A stretch of DNA of 64,000 nt, from assembly GCF_001941975.2 (NCBI RefSeq), contig NZ_CP146991.1, positions 104,501 through 168,500 on the forward strand. The letters run 5' to 3'. The DNA comes from Sporomusa sphaeroides DSM 2875. Lineage in GTDB: Bacteria; Bacillota; Negativicutes; Sporomusales; Sporomusaceae. The notes under the pieces were generated by a model. It worked only from the letters and a program-made list of their open reading frames with translations. It made no database searches and was not told where the DNA came from. Position 1 is the stretch's first letter; every line of letters begins with the position of its first letter. The translations under genes were made by a program, and so were the position numbers. Shown here in pieces: positions 36,965 to 46,489 of this stretch.

Positions 36965-36990
36965 CAAACGGACGGGGGAGGATAAATAAT

Positions 36991-39432
36991 ATGTTCAGAA
37001 CTAAAGAAGAATTTAAAGCAGCTTTTATCGAACGCCTGGAAACCCTGTTCGGAGAACATCTGGATGATGCCACGCTTACCGATAAATATGCAGCCCTCAG
37101 CACTTTGATACGGGAGATTATCAACAAACGCTGGTATAAATCCAATATGCAATATCGTGTCAGTAAAGATAAGCAGGTGTACTATTTTTCTATGGAATTT
37201 TTGCTGGGGCGGCTGCTTGGCAGTAATCTTTTCAATCTGGGGCTGACCGACCTATGCCGGGAAGGTTTGGCTGAATTAGGCATTGATTTGGCAGAATTGG
37301 AGGCTGTGGAAGCAGACGCCGGTTTGGGAAACGGTGGCCTGGGGCGCCTTGCCGCCTGTTTTCTTGATTCTATGGCTTCACTGCAGCTGCCTGGCCACGG
37401 CAACGGCATCCGTTACCGGCATGGCATGTTTGAACAAAAGATTGTCGATGGGTATCAAATGGAATTGCCGGATAACTGGCTGCGTGACGGCTATGTCTGG
37501 GAAATGCGCAAGGCCAGCCGGGCGGTAACTGTTAAATTCGGCGGTACTGTCCGGATGGAGGAACGGGCAGGAAGGCTTGTTGCCATTCATGAAAATTATG
37601 AACCGGTACTGGCTGTGCCTTATGATATACCGGTTGTCGGCGCTAACCGCAATACCGTCAATACCTTGCGGCTGTGGAGTGCCGAGACCAACCATTTTGA
37701 TTTTTCCTCTTTCAGCAAAGGCGACTTTTTAAAAGCGGTGGAACAGAAGTATTCCATGGAAGCCACCTCGCAGATCCTGTACCCTGACGACAATTATCCG
37801 GAAGGCAAGGTGCTCAGGCTCAAACAGCAATATTTCTTCGTTTCTGCCGGTTTGCAGAGCATTGTCCGGCGGTATAAGCGCACCCATGGCGGAACGCCGG
37901 CCGATCTGGCCAAAATTCACGAAAAAATTGCCATCCATATCAATGACACCCACCCGGCGCTGGCCGTACCGGAGTTAATGCGCATTCTGCTGGATGAAGA
38001 GGGGTTAGGCTGGGCTGAGGCCTGGAATGCCACCTGCAAAACCATTTCCTACACCAATCATACGATTTTGCCTGAAGCGCTGGAGAAATGGCCGGTTGAA
38101 CTGGTAGGACGCCTGCTGCCGCGCATGTATACGCTTATTCGCGAAATTAATGAGCGGTTTTGTGCCGCCCTGTGGGAGCAATACCCCGGTGATTGGGATA
38201 AAATCCGGGATATGGCCATCATCAGTGAAGGTTATGTGCATATGGCGCATTTGGCGGTTGTCGGCAGTCACAGTGTCAACGGTGTGGCTGAAGTGCACAG
38301 CAATATACTGAAACAAGAAGTTATGGCTAATTTTCATAAATTCTACCCCCATCGCTTTAATAATAAAACCAATGGGGTTACCCACCGCCGCTGGCTGGCT
38401 AAAGCCAATCCCGCACTGGCTGATCTTATTAGCGAAACCATCGGCCAAGGCTGGCTGGATCATCCCACTGAACTGGCAAATCTGCACCGTTATGGTACCG
38501 ACGCGGCCTTCCAGGCAAGCGTTAAAGCCGTTAAACAAGCCAATAAGGAACGGCTGGCTCAGTATATTAAAGCTAAAATGAATATAACGGTTGACACTCA
38601 GTCTATTTTTGATGTGCATGTAAAGCGGATTCATGCGTATAAACGCCAGACATTAAATGCGCTCCATATTTTAGACTTATATAACCGCCTCAAGGCGGAT
38701 CCCAGTCTGGATATTGAGCCGCGCACCTTTATTTTCGCCGGTAAGTCGGCAGCCGGGTATTATCTGGCCAAACGCATTATCAAGTTTATTAACACCCTGG
38801 CCCAGGTCATTAACAATGACCCGGATATTGGCGGTAGAATTAAGGTTGTCTTTATGGAAAACTACAGTGTATCGCTGGCTGAACTTATTATTCCGGCCGC
38901 CGATGTCAGTGAGCAGATATCAACAGCCAGCCGCGAGGCCTCCGGCACCGGTAATATGAAGTTTATGATGAACGGTGCGGTTACTATCGGTACGCTGGAT
39001 GGTGCCAATATTGAGATTCATGATGAAGTTGGCGACGATAATATAGTTATTTTCGGGTTAACCGCCGACGAAGTCCTGAACTATTATAAATATGGCGGCT
39101 ACAATGTGCTGGACGTATATAACAGCAACCCGCGCCTGAAGCAAGCGGTTGACCAGCTAATTAACGGCTTTTTCCCTGTTAGTGCCGATGAGTTTGACAG
39201 TATTCATCATTCTCTCATGCGTACCAATGATGAGTACTTTGTCTTAAAGGATTTTGCCGGTTATGCGGCAGCCCAGGAAAAGGTCGGCAATCTGTATCGC
39301 GATCAGAGCCGTTGGCAGACGATGTCCATAAATAATATTGCCTTTTCGGGCAGATTTGCCAGCGACCGCACAATTTCCGAATATGCTATTGGCATTTGGC
39401 AGATTAAGCCGGTTGTAATCAGGGAATTCTAA
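36991..39432 (+). CDS. glgP: glycogen phosphorylase
   Basis: An 813-residue GT35 phosphorylase releasing glucose-1-phosphate from glycogen ends. The PLP lysine is in ASGTGNMKFMMNG, and EADAGLGNGGLGRLAACFLDS and NDTHPAL are further landmarks. It stands in the biosynthetic operon, so synthesis and breakdown are co-transcribed. Confidence 0.97.
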   Translation: MFRTKEEFKAAFIERLETLFGEHLDDATLTDKYAALSTLIREIINKRWYKSNMQYRVSKDKQVYYFSMEFLLGRLLGSNLFNLGLTDLCREGLAELGIDLAELEAVEADAGLGNGGLGRLAACFLDSMASLQLPGHGNGIRYRHGMFEQKIVDGYQMELPDNWLRDGYVWEMRKASRAVTVKFGGTVRMEERAGRLVAIHENYEPVLAVPYDIPVVGANRNTVNTLRLWSAETNHFDFSSFSKGDFLKAVEQKYSMEATSQILYPDDNYPEGKVLRLKQQYFFVSAGLQSIVRRYKRTHGGTPADLAKIHEKIAIHINDTHPALAVPELMRILLDEEGLGWAEAWNATCKTISYTNHTILPEALEKWPVELVGRLLPRMYTLIREINERFCAALWEQYPGDWDKIRDMAIISEGYVHMAHLAVVGSHSVNGVAEVHSNILKQEVMANFHKFYPHRFNNKTNGVTHRRWLAKANPALADLISETIGQGWLDHPTELANLHRYGTDAAFQASVKAVKQANKERLAQYIKAKMNITVDTQSIFDVHVKRIHAYKRQTLNALHILDLYNRLKADPSLDIEPRTFIFAGKSAAGYYLAKRIIKFINTLAQVINNDPDIGGRIKVVFMENYSVSLAELIIPAADVSEQISTASREASGTGNMKFMMNGAVTIGTLDGANIEIHDEVGDDNIVIFGLTADEVLNYYKYGGYNVLDVYNSNPRLKQAVDQLINGFFPVSADEFDSIHHSLMRTNDEYFVLKDFAGYAAAQEKVGNLYRDQSRWQTMSINNIAFSGRFASDRTISEYAIGIWQIKPVVIREF

Positions 39433-39450
39433 TACCGGAGGTGGACCGGC

Positions 39451-42400
39451 ATGAACCAGTGCCCGATTTTTCATGATTCCCATAATAAGGACTTTCGCAG
39501 CCCCTTTGGGGCTGCTGCTTGTTATACAGAAATAACATTACGTTTGCTGACTGTCAATACCAAGCGGCAGGGTGAACTGCCCGCAGAAACCGCTGATTTA
39601 CGGTTATGGCAGGAAGGTGCCGGAGAAATTCTCCTTGACATGCAGCTTGTCCGGGAGGAGCAGGGACGGCGTCTGTATGAAGCCAGCTTTACCGCTCCGG
39701 GCAATCCGGGTGTTATTTGGTACTACTTTATTATCAGGCGGGGAGAACAAACTTTCTATTATGGCAACAACGCAGCCGAGCTGGGCGGTGTGGGACAGCT
39801 TCTCAGCTATCCGCCGCCCTCATACCAGATCAGCACCTACCTGCCGGAAGCGGTTACACCGGCCTGGTTTAAACATGCGGTAGTATACCAAATCTTTGTT
39901 GACCGGTTTTATAATGGGTTGCCTGAAGGGAAAATTCTTAATCCGCGGCCAGGCAGCCTGCTGCATGCCGACTGGCAGGATACGCCGGTGTATACCCGGG
40001 ATATGGAGACAGGTGCAATCTTAGCCTACGACTTTTTCGGCGGCAATCTGGCCGGGGTTATGGCCAAGCTGCCTTATCTGGCAGAACTGGGAGTAACCGC
40101 CATTTATTTTAACCCGGTATTTGCTTCTCCTTCCAATCACAAATACGATACCGCCGACTACCTGACCATTGACCCCATGTTTGGCGACAACAACCTGTTT
40201 GCTAAAGTTTGTGCCAAGGCTGGTGAGCATGGCATTGCCGTTATTTTAGACGGTGTGTTCAGCCATACCGGCAGTGATAGCCTGTACTTCAATCAGGAAG
40301 GCAGCTATGACACACTTGGCGCTTACCAGTCTAAAGCTTCTCCCTACTATTCGTGGTATAAATTTATCGACCATCCTGATACATTCGAATCCTGGTGGGG
40401 GATCGGCACAATGCCGAATGTCAATGAAGAGGATCCTTCTTATCAACACTTCATCATTGATGGCCCGGACAGTGTACTTAAATATTGGCTTGAAGCCGGT
40501 GTAAAAGGCTGGCGGCTGGATGTGGCCGATGAACTGCCGGAATCCTTTTTGCGCAAATTTTATAAGACGCTCAAAGAGCAGGACCCGGAGGCCGTCCTGA
40601 TTGGCGAGGTATGGGAAGACGCTTCACGCAAGGTGTCTTACGGCCATTTGCGTCAGTATTTTGACGGCACCGAGCTTGACTCGGTTATGAATTATCCCTT
40701 CCGCAAACTTGTCCTTGACTTTATGTTAGGCTGGCGGGACGCGCAGGCGGTACACCGCCGGTTATTCAATTTATATGAAAACTACCCGAAAGAAAACTTT
40801 TATGCCAATATGAATATTATCGGCAGCCATGATGTGCCGCGTATTCTCACCTTGCTTGCCGAAGCGCCGCCCGAAGCGGCGCACAGTAAACTAAACGCTT
40901 TTAAACACCGTCTGACGCCGGCGCAGCGGGAGCTGGGGCTGGCACGGCTGAAGCTGGTTGTTTTATGGCAAATGACTTTTCCCGGCACTCCCTGCATTTA
41001 CTATGGTGATGAGGTTGGGGTTGAGGGTTACAGTGACCCGTTAAACCGCCGCCCCTATCCGTGGGGCCGGGAAGATAAAGAATTGCTGGCATGGTACAAA
41101 AAATTAGTTGGCCTGCGCCGCAGCCATCAGGTTTTGCGGACAGGTGAATGGCTGCTCTTATGTGCCGCAGACGATGTGTATGGTTATGTGCGCAGTATCC
41201 GCAGCGGTCAGGATATCTTCGGGGATCTGGCGGCAGATAATACGGCGGTTATTGTGTTTAACCGCAGCTGTCATAAGGCGGCTGCGATAAGCATTGATAC
41301 GGCGGTTTGGTTTGCCGGTCAGGCCTATGTTGTGGATGCTTTGACCGGTGATACGATTGCGCTGCCTGACACAGGCCGGCTGGAACTGACGCTGCCGCCG
41401 CTGTCAGGCCGGCTGCTGCTGGCCCGGGACGAAACGCCGCCCGCCGGACCGGAACGTACCCATGGCATTCTGCTGCACCCGACCTCGCTGCCTTCCCCCT
41501 TCGGTATTGGCGATCTGGGGCCGGAAGCCTGCCGGTTTGTTGATTTTCTTGTTGCCGGCAACCAGCAGCTATGGCAGTTTCTGCCGCTCAACCCGGTAGG
41601 CTTTGGTGATTCGCCCTATCAGTGCCTGTCGGCATTTGCCGGCAATCCGCTGCTTATCTCGCCGGAAAGGCTGAGAGATGCCGGTTGGCTGACAGAGGCC
41701 GAACTACAGCATAACAACGAATTTTCCCGGCAAGATCCTGCCTGTGTCGATTTCCCCCAGGTCAAACTGTGGAAGGAGCAGATTTTCCGGCAGGCTTTTG
41801 ACCGCTTTCGGCAGCAGGAACCGACAGACGCCTATGCCGATTTTGTGGCGGCGGCGGCTGACTGGCTGCCAGACTACACGCTGTTTATGGCACTTAAGCG
41901 GCATTTTCAGGGCCTGCCCTGGAACCAATGGCCGCCGGCTGTCAGCCAGCGCCGGCCTGAGGTCGTCAGCCACTACCGTCAACTGCTTGCCGAAGAAATT
42001 GAGTATCAAACCTTCCTGCAATTTGTTTTCTGGCAGCAATGGCAGGAGTTAAAGCAGTATGCCAACAGCCGGGGCATTCGCCTGTTCGGTGATTTGCCGC
42101 TGTTTGTTGCCCATGACAGTGCCGATGTGTGGGCTAATCCCCACTTGTTTTCTCTTGATGCAGCCGGCAATCCGACCAAGGTGGCCGGTGTACCGCCTGA
42201 CTATTTCAGCGATACCGGGCAGCTCTGGGGCAATCCACTTTATAACTGGGAGCAAATGGCGCTGGATGACTACCATTGGTGGCGCCGCCGTCTGGAAGTC
42301 CTGCTTACGCTGGTCGATGTCATCCGTATTGATCATTTCCGGGGTCTTGAGGCGTATTGGGAAATTCCGGCCGGCGAGCCGACGGCGGTCAACGGGCAGT

Positions 42401-42966
42401 GGATAGCCGGGCCGGGAGCCGGGTTTTTTGCCATATTGGAAAAATATCTGGGCAGGCTGCCGCTGGTGGCTGAAGATTTGGGTATTATTACTCCGGAGGT
42501 TAACAGGCTTAAACACCGGCTTGGCTATCCGGGCATGAAAGTATTGCAGTTTAGTTTTGGTGATGGCCTGTCAGCGCCTGATTTCCCCTATAATACCGGT
42601 GCCGACACCATCGCTTATACCGGCACACATGATAATGATACGCTGCTGGGCTGGTTTGGGCGGATTGGCAGCACTGAGCCGGAGCTTAAGCGCCGGGTGC
42701 TTCGCCACCTCAACCGGCTGGGCCTGGACAGTGACTTAAGTGATGCCGGTGTATGCAGGCAGCTTATCCGCCTGACTTATCTCAGCCAGGCTAAGACAGT
42801 GATACTGCCGCTGCAGGATGTACTTGGCCTGGGCCACGCAGCGCGGATGAACACTCCGGGAACAGCGGACGGCAATTGGGGCTGGCGGCTGGAGCCCGGT
42901 ATGCTCACCCCCGAAGTCAGCAGTTGTTTGCGGGAGTGGAGCAGTTTGACAATTGACCGGCAATAG
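39451..42966 (+). CDS. GH13 alpha-glucanase / GH77 4-alpha-glucanotransferase fusion
   Basis: A 1,171-residue bifunctional protein. The N-terminal part (to about residue 660) is a GH13 neopullulanase/cyclomaltodextrinase-like unit with a beta-sandwich start, GWRLDVADE (nucleophile), IGEVWED (acid) and IGSHDVPR. The C-terminal part (from about residue 675, THGILLHPTSLPSPFGIGDLGP) is a complete amylomaltase with RIDHFRGLEAYW (nucleophile) and AEDLGIITPEV (acid). Together they would debranch or trim glycogen and recycle short maltodextrins for GlgP. Such fusions are known in Firmicutes under the name GlgX/MalQ. Last gene of the operon; GGAGGTGG precedes the ATG. Confidence 0.93.
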   Translation: MNQCPIFHDSHNKDFRSPFGAAACYTEITLRLLTVNTKRQGELPAETADLRLWQEGAGEILLDMQLVREEQGRRLYEASFTAPGNPGVIWYYFIIRRGEQTFYYGNNAAELGGVGQLLSYPPPSYQISTYLPEAVTPAWFKHAVVYQIFVDRFYNGLPEGKILNPRPGSLLHADWQDTPVYTRDMETGAILAYDFFGGNLAGVMAKLPYLAELGVTAIYFNPVFASPSNHKYDTADYLTIDPMFGDNNLFAKVCAKAGEHGIAVILDGVFSHTGSDSLYFNQEGSYDTLGAYQSKASPYYSWYKFIDHPDTFESWWGIGTMPNVNEEDPSYQHFIIDGPDSVLKYWLEAGVKGWRLDVADELPESFLRKFYKTLKEQDPEAVLIGEVWEDASRKVSYGHLRQYFDGTELDSVMNYPFRKLVLDFMLGWRDAQAVHRRLFNLYENYPKENFYANMNIIGSHDVPRILTLLAEAPPEAAHSKLNAFKHRLTPAQRELGLARLKLVVLWQMTFPGTPCIYYGDEVGVEGYSDPLNRRPYPWGREDKELLAWYKKLVGLRRSHQVLRTGEWLLLCAADDVYGYVRSIRSGQDIFGDLAADNTAVIVFNRSCHKAAAISIDTAVWFAGQAYVVDALTGDTIALPDTGRLELTLPPLSGRLLLARDETPPAGPERTHGILLHPTSLPSPFGIGDLGPEACRFVDFLVAGNQQLWQFLPLNPVGFGDSPYQCLSAFAGNPLLISPERLRDAGWLTEAELQHNNEFSRQDPACVDFPQVKLWKEQIFRQAFDRFRQQEPTDAYADFVAAAADWLPDYTLFMALKRHFQGLPWNQWPPAVSQRRPEVVSHYRQLLAEEIEYQTFLQFVFWQQWQELKQYANSRGIRLFGDLPLFVAHDSADVWANPHLFSLDAAGNPTKVAGVPPDYFSDTGQLWGNPLYNWEQMALDDYHWWRRRLEVLLTLVDVIRIDHFRGLEAYWEIPAGEPTAVNGQWIAGPGAGFFAILEKYLGRLPLVAEDLGIITPEVNRLKHRLGYPGMKVLQFSFGDGLSAPDFPYNTGADTIAYTGTHDNDTLLGWFGRIGSTEPELKRRVLRHLNRLGLDSDLSDAGVCRQLIRLTYLSQAKTVILPLQDVLGLGHAARMNTPGTADGNWGWRLEPGMLTPEVSSCLREWSSLTIDRQ

Positions 42967-42971
42967 TGAAA

Positions 42972-43019
42972 AAATAATCAACAAAAATTGCATAGGCATG
43001 CAACTTTTGTTGATTATTT
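42972..43019 (+). terminator. hairpin after the glycogen operon
   Basis: A 22-bp stem with one internal mismatch and a 4-nt loop, A-rich then T-rich. Its apex is the TTGCATAGGCATGCAA palindrome annotated separately. Confidence 0.8.
42988..43003. promoter_or_regulatory. candidate upstream activating sequence, site 1
   Basis: TTGCATAGGCATGCAA: 6-bp arms around AGGC. It lies about 85 bp upstream of the sigma-54 promoter at 43078. The same sequence minus one spacer base recurs at 48026-48040, about 90 bp upstream of the second sigma-54 promoter. It is probably a binding site for the activator encoded at 46490. Confidence 0.65.
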
Positions 43020-43077
43020 GTATTTGGGAATGTACCTTATTTCCAGCTAAACAGGCTTTTGCGGCAGATTTACATTT

Positions 43078-43093
43078 TGGCACGATTTTTGCT
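43078..43093 (+). promoter_or_regulatory. sigma-54 promoter 1 (upstream of the kinase gene)
   Basis: TGGCACGATTTTTGCT matches the sigma-54 consensus TGGCAC-N5-TTGCW at every defined position, with GG and GC ten bases apart. It reads toward the histidine kinase gene, whose start is about 485 bp downstream, so the transcript would carry element B as leader. Confidence 0.75.
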
Positions 43094-43193
43094 ACAGTTG
43101 AATAATATAGCCGGAATGTCAGCTCTATATTTTGTAAAAAAACTGTTAGGACATGATTTTTTTGCAGCATAACAAGTTGTTGAAGCCATAAGA

Positions 43194-43285
43194 GTAAACT
43201 CGTTGCAGCGCAGTTGAACCATCGGGGATTCGTGTGGGGAGTCTACCCCGCCAGAACTAACGCCGTTTATAGGCAGGAGTCTTGA
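43194..43285 (+). other. conserved structured intergenic element, copy B (candidate ncRNA/leader)
   Basis: Aligns end to end with 18571-18663. Shared blocks are AAACTCGTT, CAGC, GGAGTCT, GCC, GAACTAA, GCCG and GGAGTCTTG. A GGGG/CCCC hairpin with loop AGTCTA occupies the centre of this copy (43236-43249). It lies between the sigma-54 promoter and the kinase gene, inside a 611-bp gene-free stretch. Confidence 0.55.
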
Positions 43286-43322
43286 CTCACTAATTTAGAT
43301 CAAGAAAATCTGAGTAATACGG

Positions 43323-43366
43323 GGGCTGCCGTGCACAGGTACAAAAAAACTTATGCGCGGCAGCCC
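43323..43366 (+). other. stable hairpin in the kinase leader
   Basis: GGGCTGCCG pairs with CGGCAGCCC, extended by one wobble and GCA/TGC, around an A-rich 18-nt loop. It may act as an attenuator; only a weak T-stretch follows. Confidence 0.5.
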
Positions 43367-43577
43367 TTGTCAGTTGCAAATAGAGCATATTTTCACGAAA
43401 GGATTCTTTACAGGTTTGACTAAAATTGCTATAAAGAAAACACGGCTTGTGCCGAGCCTTTGGTGACAGCGGCAGCCGATGTTGCCCTTATCCTGTTCTT
43501 AAGAAAGTTATACTTTCTGTTAGGATAAAGAAGTAAGATCCTGATAAATCGTGAGATAATGAGGTTGGTGCAAGATA

Positions 43578-46478
43578 GTGGGAAAACATTGGCTGATGCT
43601 GGTTTTGTCGGTTGGTCTGCTCTGTATATATAGCCTTGACTGGATTTATTGTGACCAGGAAACCAGGCGCTATGCCTGGATACTGGATAATTTCACCGAA
43701 CGCCTGGAGCGCACATTACAGTCTGAAGTAAACCAGCACACGCATGCTATAGAGGCTGTAAGAAGATTCATGCTGACCGGTGAGGCAATACCTGATAAGG
43801 AGACGTTTGAACGCTTTGCCAGGCGGTTGTTACCTTTTTATCCTGAAATCATTGAATTGTCCTATTCTGACGCAAATTATATCATACGCTATCTGTATCC
43901 GGAAGGGTCGGGCCTGAGCCGGATTGGTGAAGATCTGACCGATATAAGCCGATCTCCGTATTTTCTTACTGCTACGCTTAAGGCCGAGCGGGAACAGATT
44001 ATAACGGTAAACAGGCTGCCTATTGTAAAACAGGCAGGCGGCGATGTTTTAGAATATAGGGCGCCGCTTTTTGTCGGCGACAACTTTCGCGGCATGGTTT
44101 GGGTGACCGTTGCGCCAATTACGGTTTTGCATAAGGCTGTAAAAAAAGTTGATCCGGCGCTTGAGCACAATGAGTGCATGTATCATGTTGAAGTCGGTGT
44201 GCCGGACAGCGATCCGTTTTACATGGCTAATCATTTGGCGGACAACTCGCCTGTGCGGGAATTTACGCTTACTGTTGCCGATGTACAGTGGCAGGTAAAA
44301 ACAGGCTGGAGCCGGGTGCCGCGCCCTAGTATCTATATACGCGGACTTATCTGGGGTTTAGGCATCAGTACGCTTAGCCTGCTGCTCCTCTTGATTAATG
44401 GTTTAATACGGCGGCAAGCCTGGCTGTTACAGGCCGTTGACCAAAAAACCCGGGAACTCTTGCTGAAAAACAAACTATTGGAATTGGAAATGCAGGAACA
44501 CCGAAATACAGAACAGGCGCTGCGGCAAAGTGAAGAGCGTATGGCTACTTTGCTTGCGGCCGTCCCGGACAAGCTGTTCCGGGTAAGCCGGGCCGGTAAG
44601 ATTCTGGATGTCGAAGTAAAAAAACCGGAAGATTTATACATGCCGAAAGCGGAAATATTAAACAAAAACATAGTGGATGTGCTGCCGGCAGAGGTATGGA
44701 AAAAATTCCTGGACGCCGGTGAAAAGATGTTAACTACCGGTGAACCGTTGACCGTGAAGTATCAACTTGCGAAAAATAATGTTAAGAAAGAGTATGAATC
44801 CCGTTTGGCAGTAAGCGAAAAAGATGAAATACTGGTTATTATCCGTGATATCACGGAGCAGCGACAGGATGAAGCCTGTGAGCGGCTGTTAACGCAAATT
44901 TCAGCTAAAGTGCTGGAAGAAGCAAGCATTGAAGATATATTAAGCTATACCTGTGAGCAATTGGCGGCTGTTTTCTCGATATCATTTGCCCGCGTATCGC
45001 TGAAAACTGATGATGGCACAGGCAAAATCAGTGCTGTTGCCGGCAGACTGGCAAAGGTGGAATCCGGCAGGCTGAGATGCAGCGAAAAAGGCCGGTTAAG
45101 CCGGTTGGCTATCAGAACCGGTGAGCTGCAAGTGGTTCAGCACAAAGAGCGGTTATCAACCTGGCAAGAAACACTCATTGCCGAGTCGGGTGCGGACAAG
45201 GACGCTATTCAGTCTGAGATTGCGCTGCCTCTCAACTTGAAGGGGAGCACTGCCGGTGCGCTGTATCTTATAAGCAATATCCCCCATTATTGGAATGAAC
45301 GGATTGTGGCCCGGCTGCAGCGTTTTGCCGGTCAACTGGCAATAGCCGTCAGTGCGGCTGCCAGCCGCCAGCATCGCAGGCTGCTGATTGCCGGATTGGA
45401 GGCTGCTGCCAATGCCATTGTCATTACCGACAGGGATGGCAATATTGTCTGGGTTAATTCGGCCTTTAGCGTCCTGACCGGCTATGCTGAGGACCAGGCT
45501 TACGGCCGGAACCTCATGCCTTTATCAGGCTATCCGGATGAGAGCTTCTACCGCCAGTTTTGGCAACAATTACAGACGGCGGCAGAGGTATGGCGGGGTG
45601 AGTCAGCCCATTCCCGGCAGGACGGCAGTTTATACGAAGAAGTCATGACAATTACGCCTGTTCGCAACAATCAGGGGGAAATTGTAAATTTCATTGCCAT
45701 AAAGGAAGATATAACTGAACAAAAGCTGGCTGCCGCTGCGATGGAAAGGGCAAATGCGCTACGAGCGCAAGCTGAGAAACTCTCTTCGCTTGGCACCATG
45801 GCTGCCGGTCTTGCGCATGAAATTAATCAACCGCTTAACTCCATAAAAATGATAGCCAGCGGTATGGTGTATGCGTACAATAAGGGCAAAGAACGGCCGG
45901 TTAGCGATCTTATGCGTAATGTCGAAGAAATATCAAATCAGGCTGATCGCATAAACCGGATTATTATGCACATGCGCAGTTTTATCCGGCAGGATGCCAG
46001 TCAGGCGGCTTATTGCAATCTTAATGCTGCGGTGGAACAATCGCTTAGAATTATTGGCAGCCAATTAACAGCACATGGAATCCAGATTCAAACAGAATTG
46101 GCTGAACATATGCTGTTAGTTTATGCGATACCCACGGCACTGGAAGAGCTTATTGTCAATCTGGCATCTAACGCCATGCAGGCCATGGATTCGGCAGAAT
46201 GCCGGGACAAACGGCTGCTTATTCAGACCTGGGCGGACCAAAACACAGTAAATTTAAAAATCTCAGACACTGGGCCGGGTATCCCTGCCGCTAACCGAAG
46301 CAGGCTGTTTGAACCCTTTTTCTCGAGTAAACAGGGCGGGGACAATCTTGGTTTAGGATTGCCGATTGTGCAGGCTATTGTTACCTCCTGCCAGGGAACC
46401 ATTACCGTTGTTTCCAAGGAAAATGAGGGAGCCGCTTTTTTGATTACTCTGCCTGGCAGCAGAACTGAAGCAGTGTAG
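43578..46478 (+). CDS. membrane sensor histidine kinase (CHASE-like, PAS, GAF, PAS)
   Basis: A 966-residue sensor kinase. Two membrane helices (about residues 5-20 and 255-275) flank an extracytoplasmic CHASE-like sensor domain. Next come a coiled-coil linker, a PAS domain (about 315-430), a GAF domain (about 440-590) and a second PAS domain (about 605-725, VITDRDGNIVWVNSAFSVLTGY). The transmitter has the phospho-accepting His in GLAHEINQPLNSIKM and the ATPase N, G1 and G2 boxes (NLASNAMQAM, DTGPGIP, GLGLPIVQAI). GTG 43578 is the likely start. Its partner regulator begins 11 bp downstream. The signal is unknown; the neighbouring glycogen operon makes a carbon or energy cue plausible. Confidence 0.92.
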   Translation: MGKHWLMLVLSVGLLCIYSLDWIYCDQETRRYAWILDNFTERLERTLQSEVNQHTHAIEAVRRFMLTGEAIPDKETFERFARRLLPFYPEIIELSYSDANYIIRYLYPEGSGLSRIGEDLTDISRSPYFLTATLKAEREQIITVNRLPIVKQAGGDVLEYRAPLFVGDNFRGMVWVTVAPITVLHKAVKKVDPALEHNECMYHVEVGVPDSDPFYMANHLADNSPVREFTLTVADVQWQVKTGWSRVPRPSIYIRGLIWGLGISTLSLLLLLINGLIRRQAWLLQAVDQKTRELLLKNKLLELEMQEHRNTEQALRQSEERMATLLAAVPDKLFRVSRAGKILDVEVKKPEDLYMPKAEILNKNIVDVLPAEVWKKFLDAGEKMLTTGEPLTVKYQLAKNNVKKEYESRLAVSEKDEILVIIRDITEQRQDEACERLLTQISAKVLEEASIEDILSYTCEQLAAVFSISFARVSLKTDDGTGKISAVAGRLAKVESGRLRCSEKGRLSRLAIRTGELQVVQHKERLSTWQETLIAESGADKDAIQSEIALPLNLKGSTAGALYLISNIPHYWNERIVARLQRFAGQLAIAVSAAASRQHRRLLIAGLEAAANAIVITDRDGNIVWVNSAFSVLTGYAEDQAYGRNLMPLSGYPDESFYRQFWQQLQTAAEVWRGESAHSRQDGSLYEEVMTITPVRNNQGEIVNFIAIKEDITEQKLAAAAMERANALRAQAEKLSSLGTMAAGLAHEINQPLNSIKMIASGMVYAYNKGKERPVSDLMRNVEEISNQADRINRIIMHMRSFIRQDASQAAYCNLNAAVEQSLRIIGSQLTAHGIQIQTELAEHMLLVYAIPTALEELIVNLASNAMQAMDSAECRDKRLLIQTWADQNTVNLKISDTGPGIPAANRSRLFEPFFSSKQGGDNLGLGLPIVQAIVTSCQGTITVVSKENEGAAFLITLPGSRTEAV

Positions 46479-46489
46479 GAGGCAAGGTT

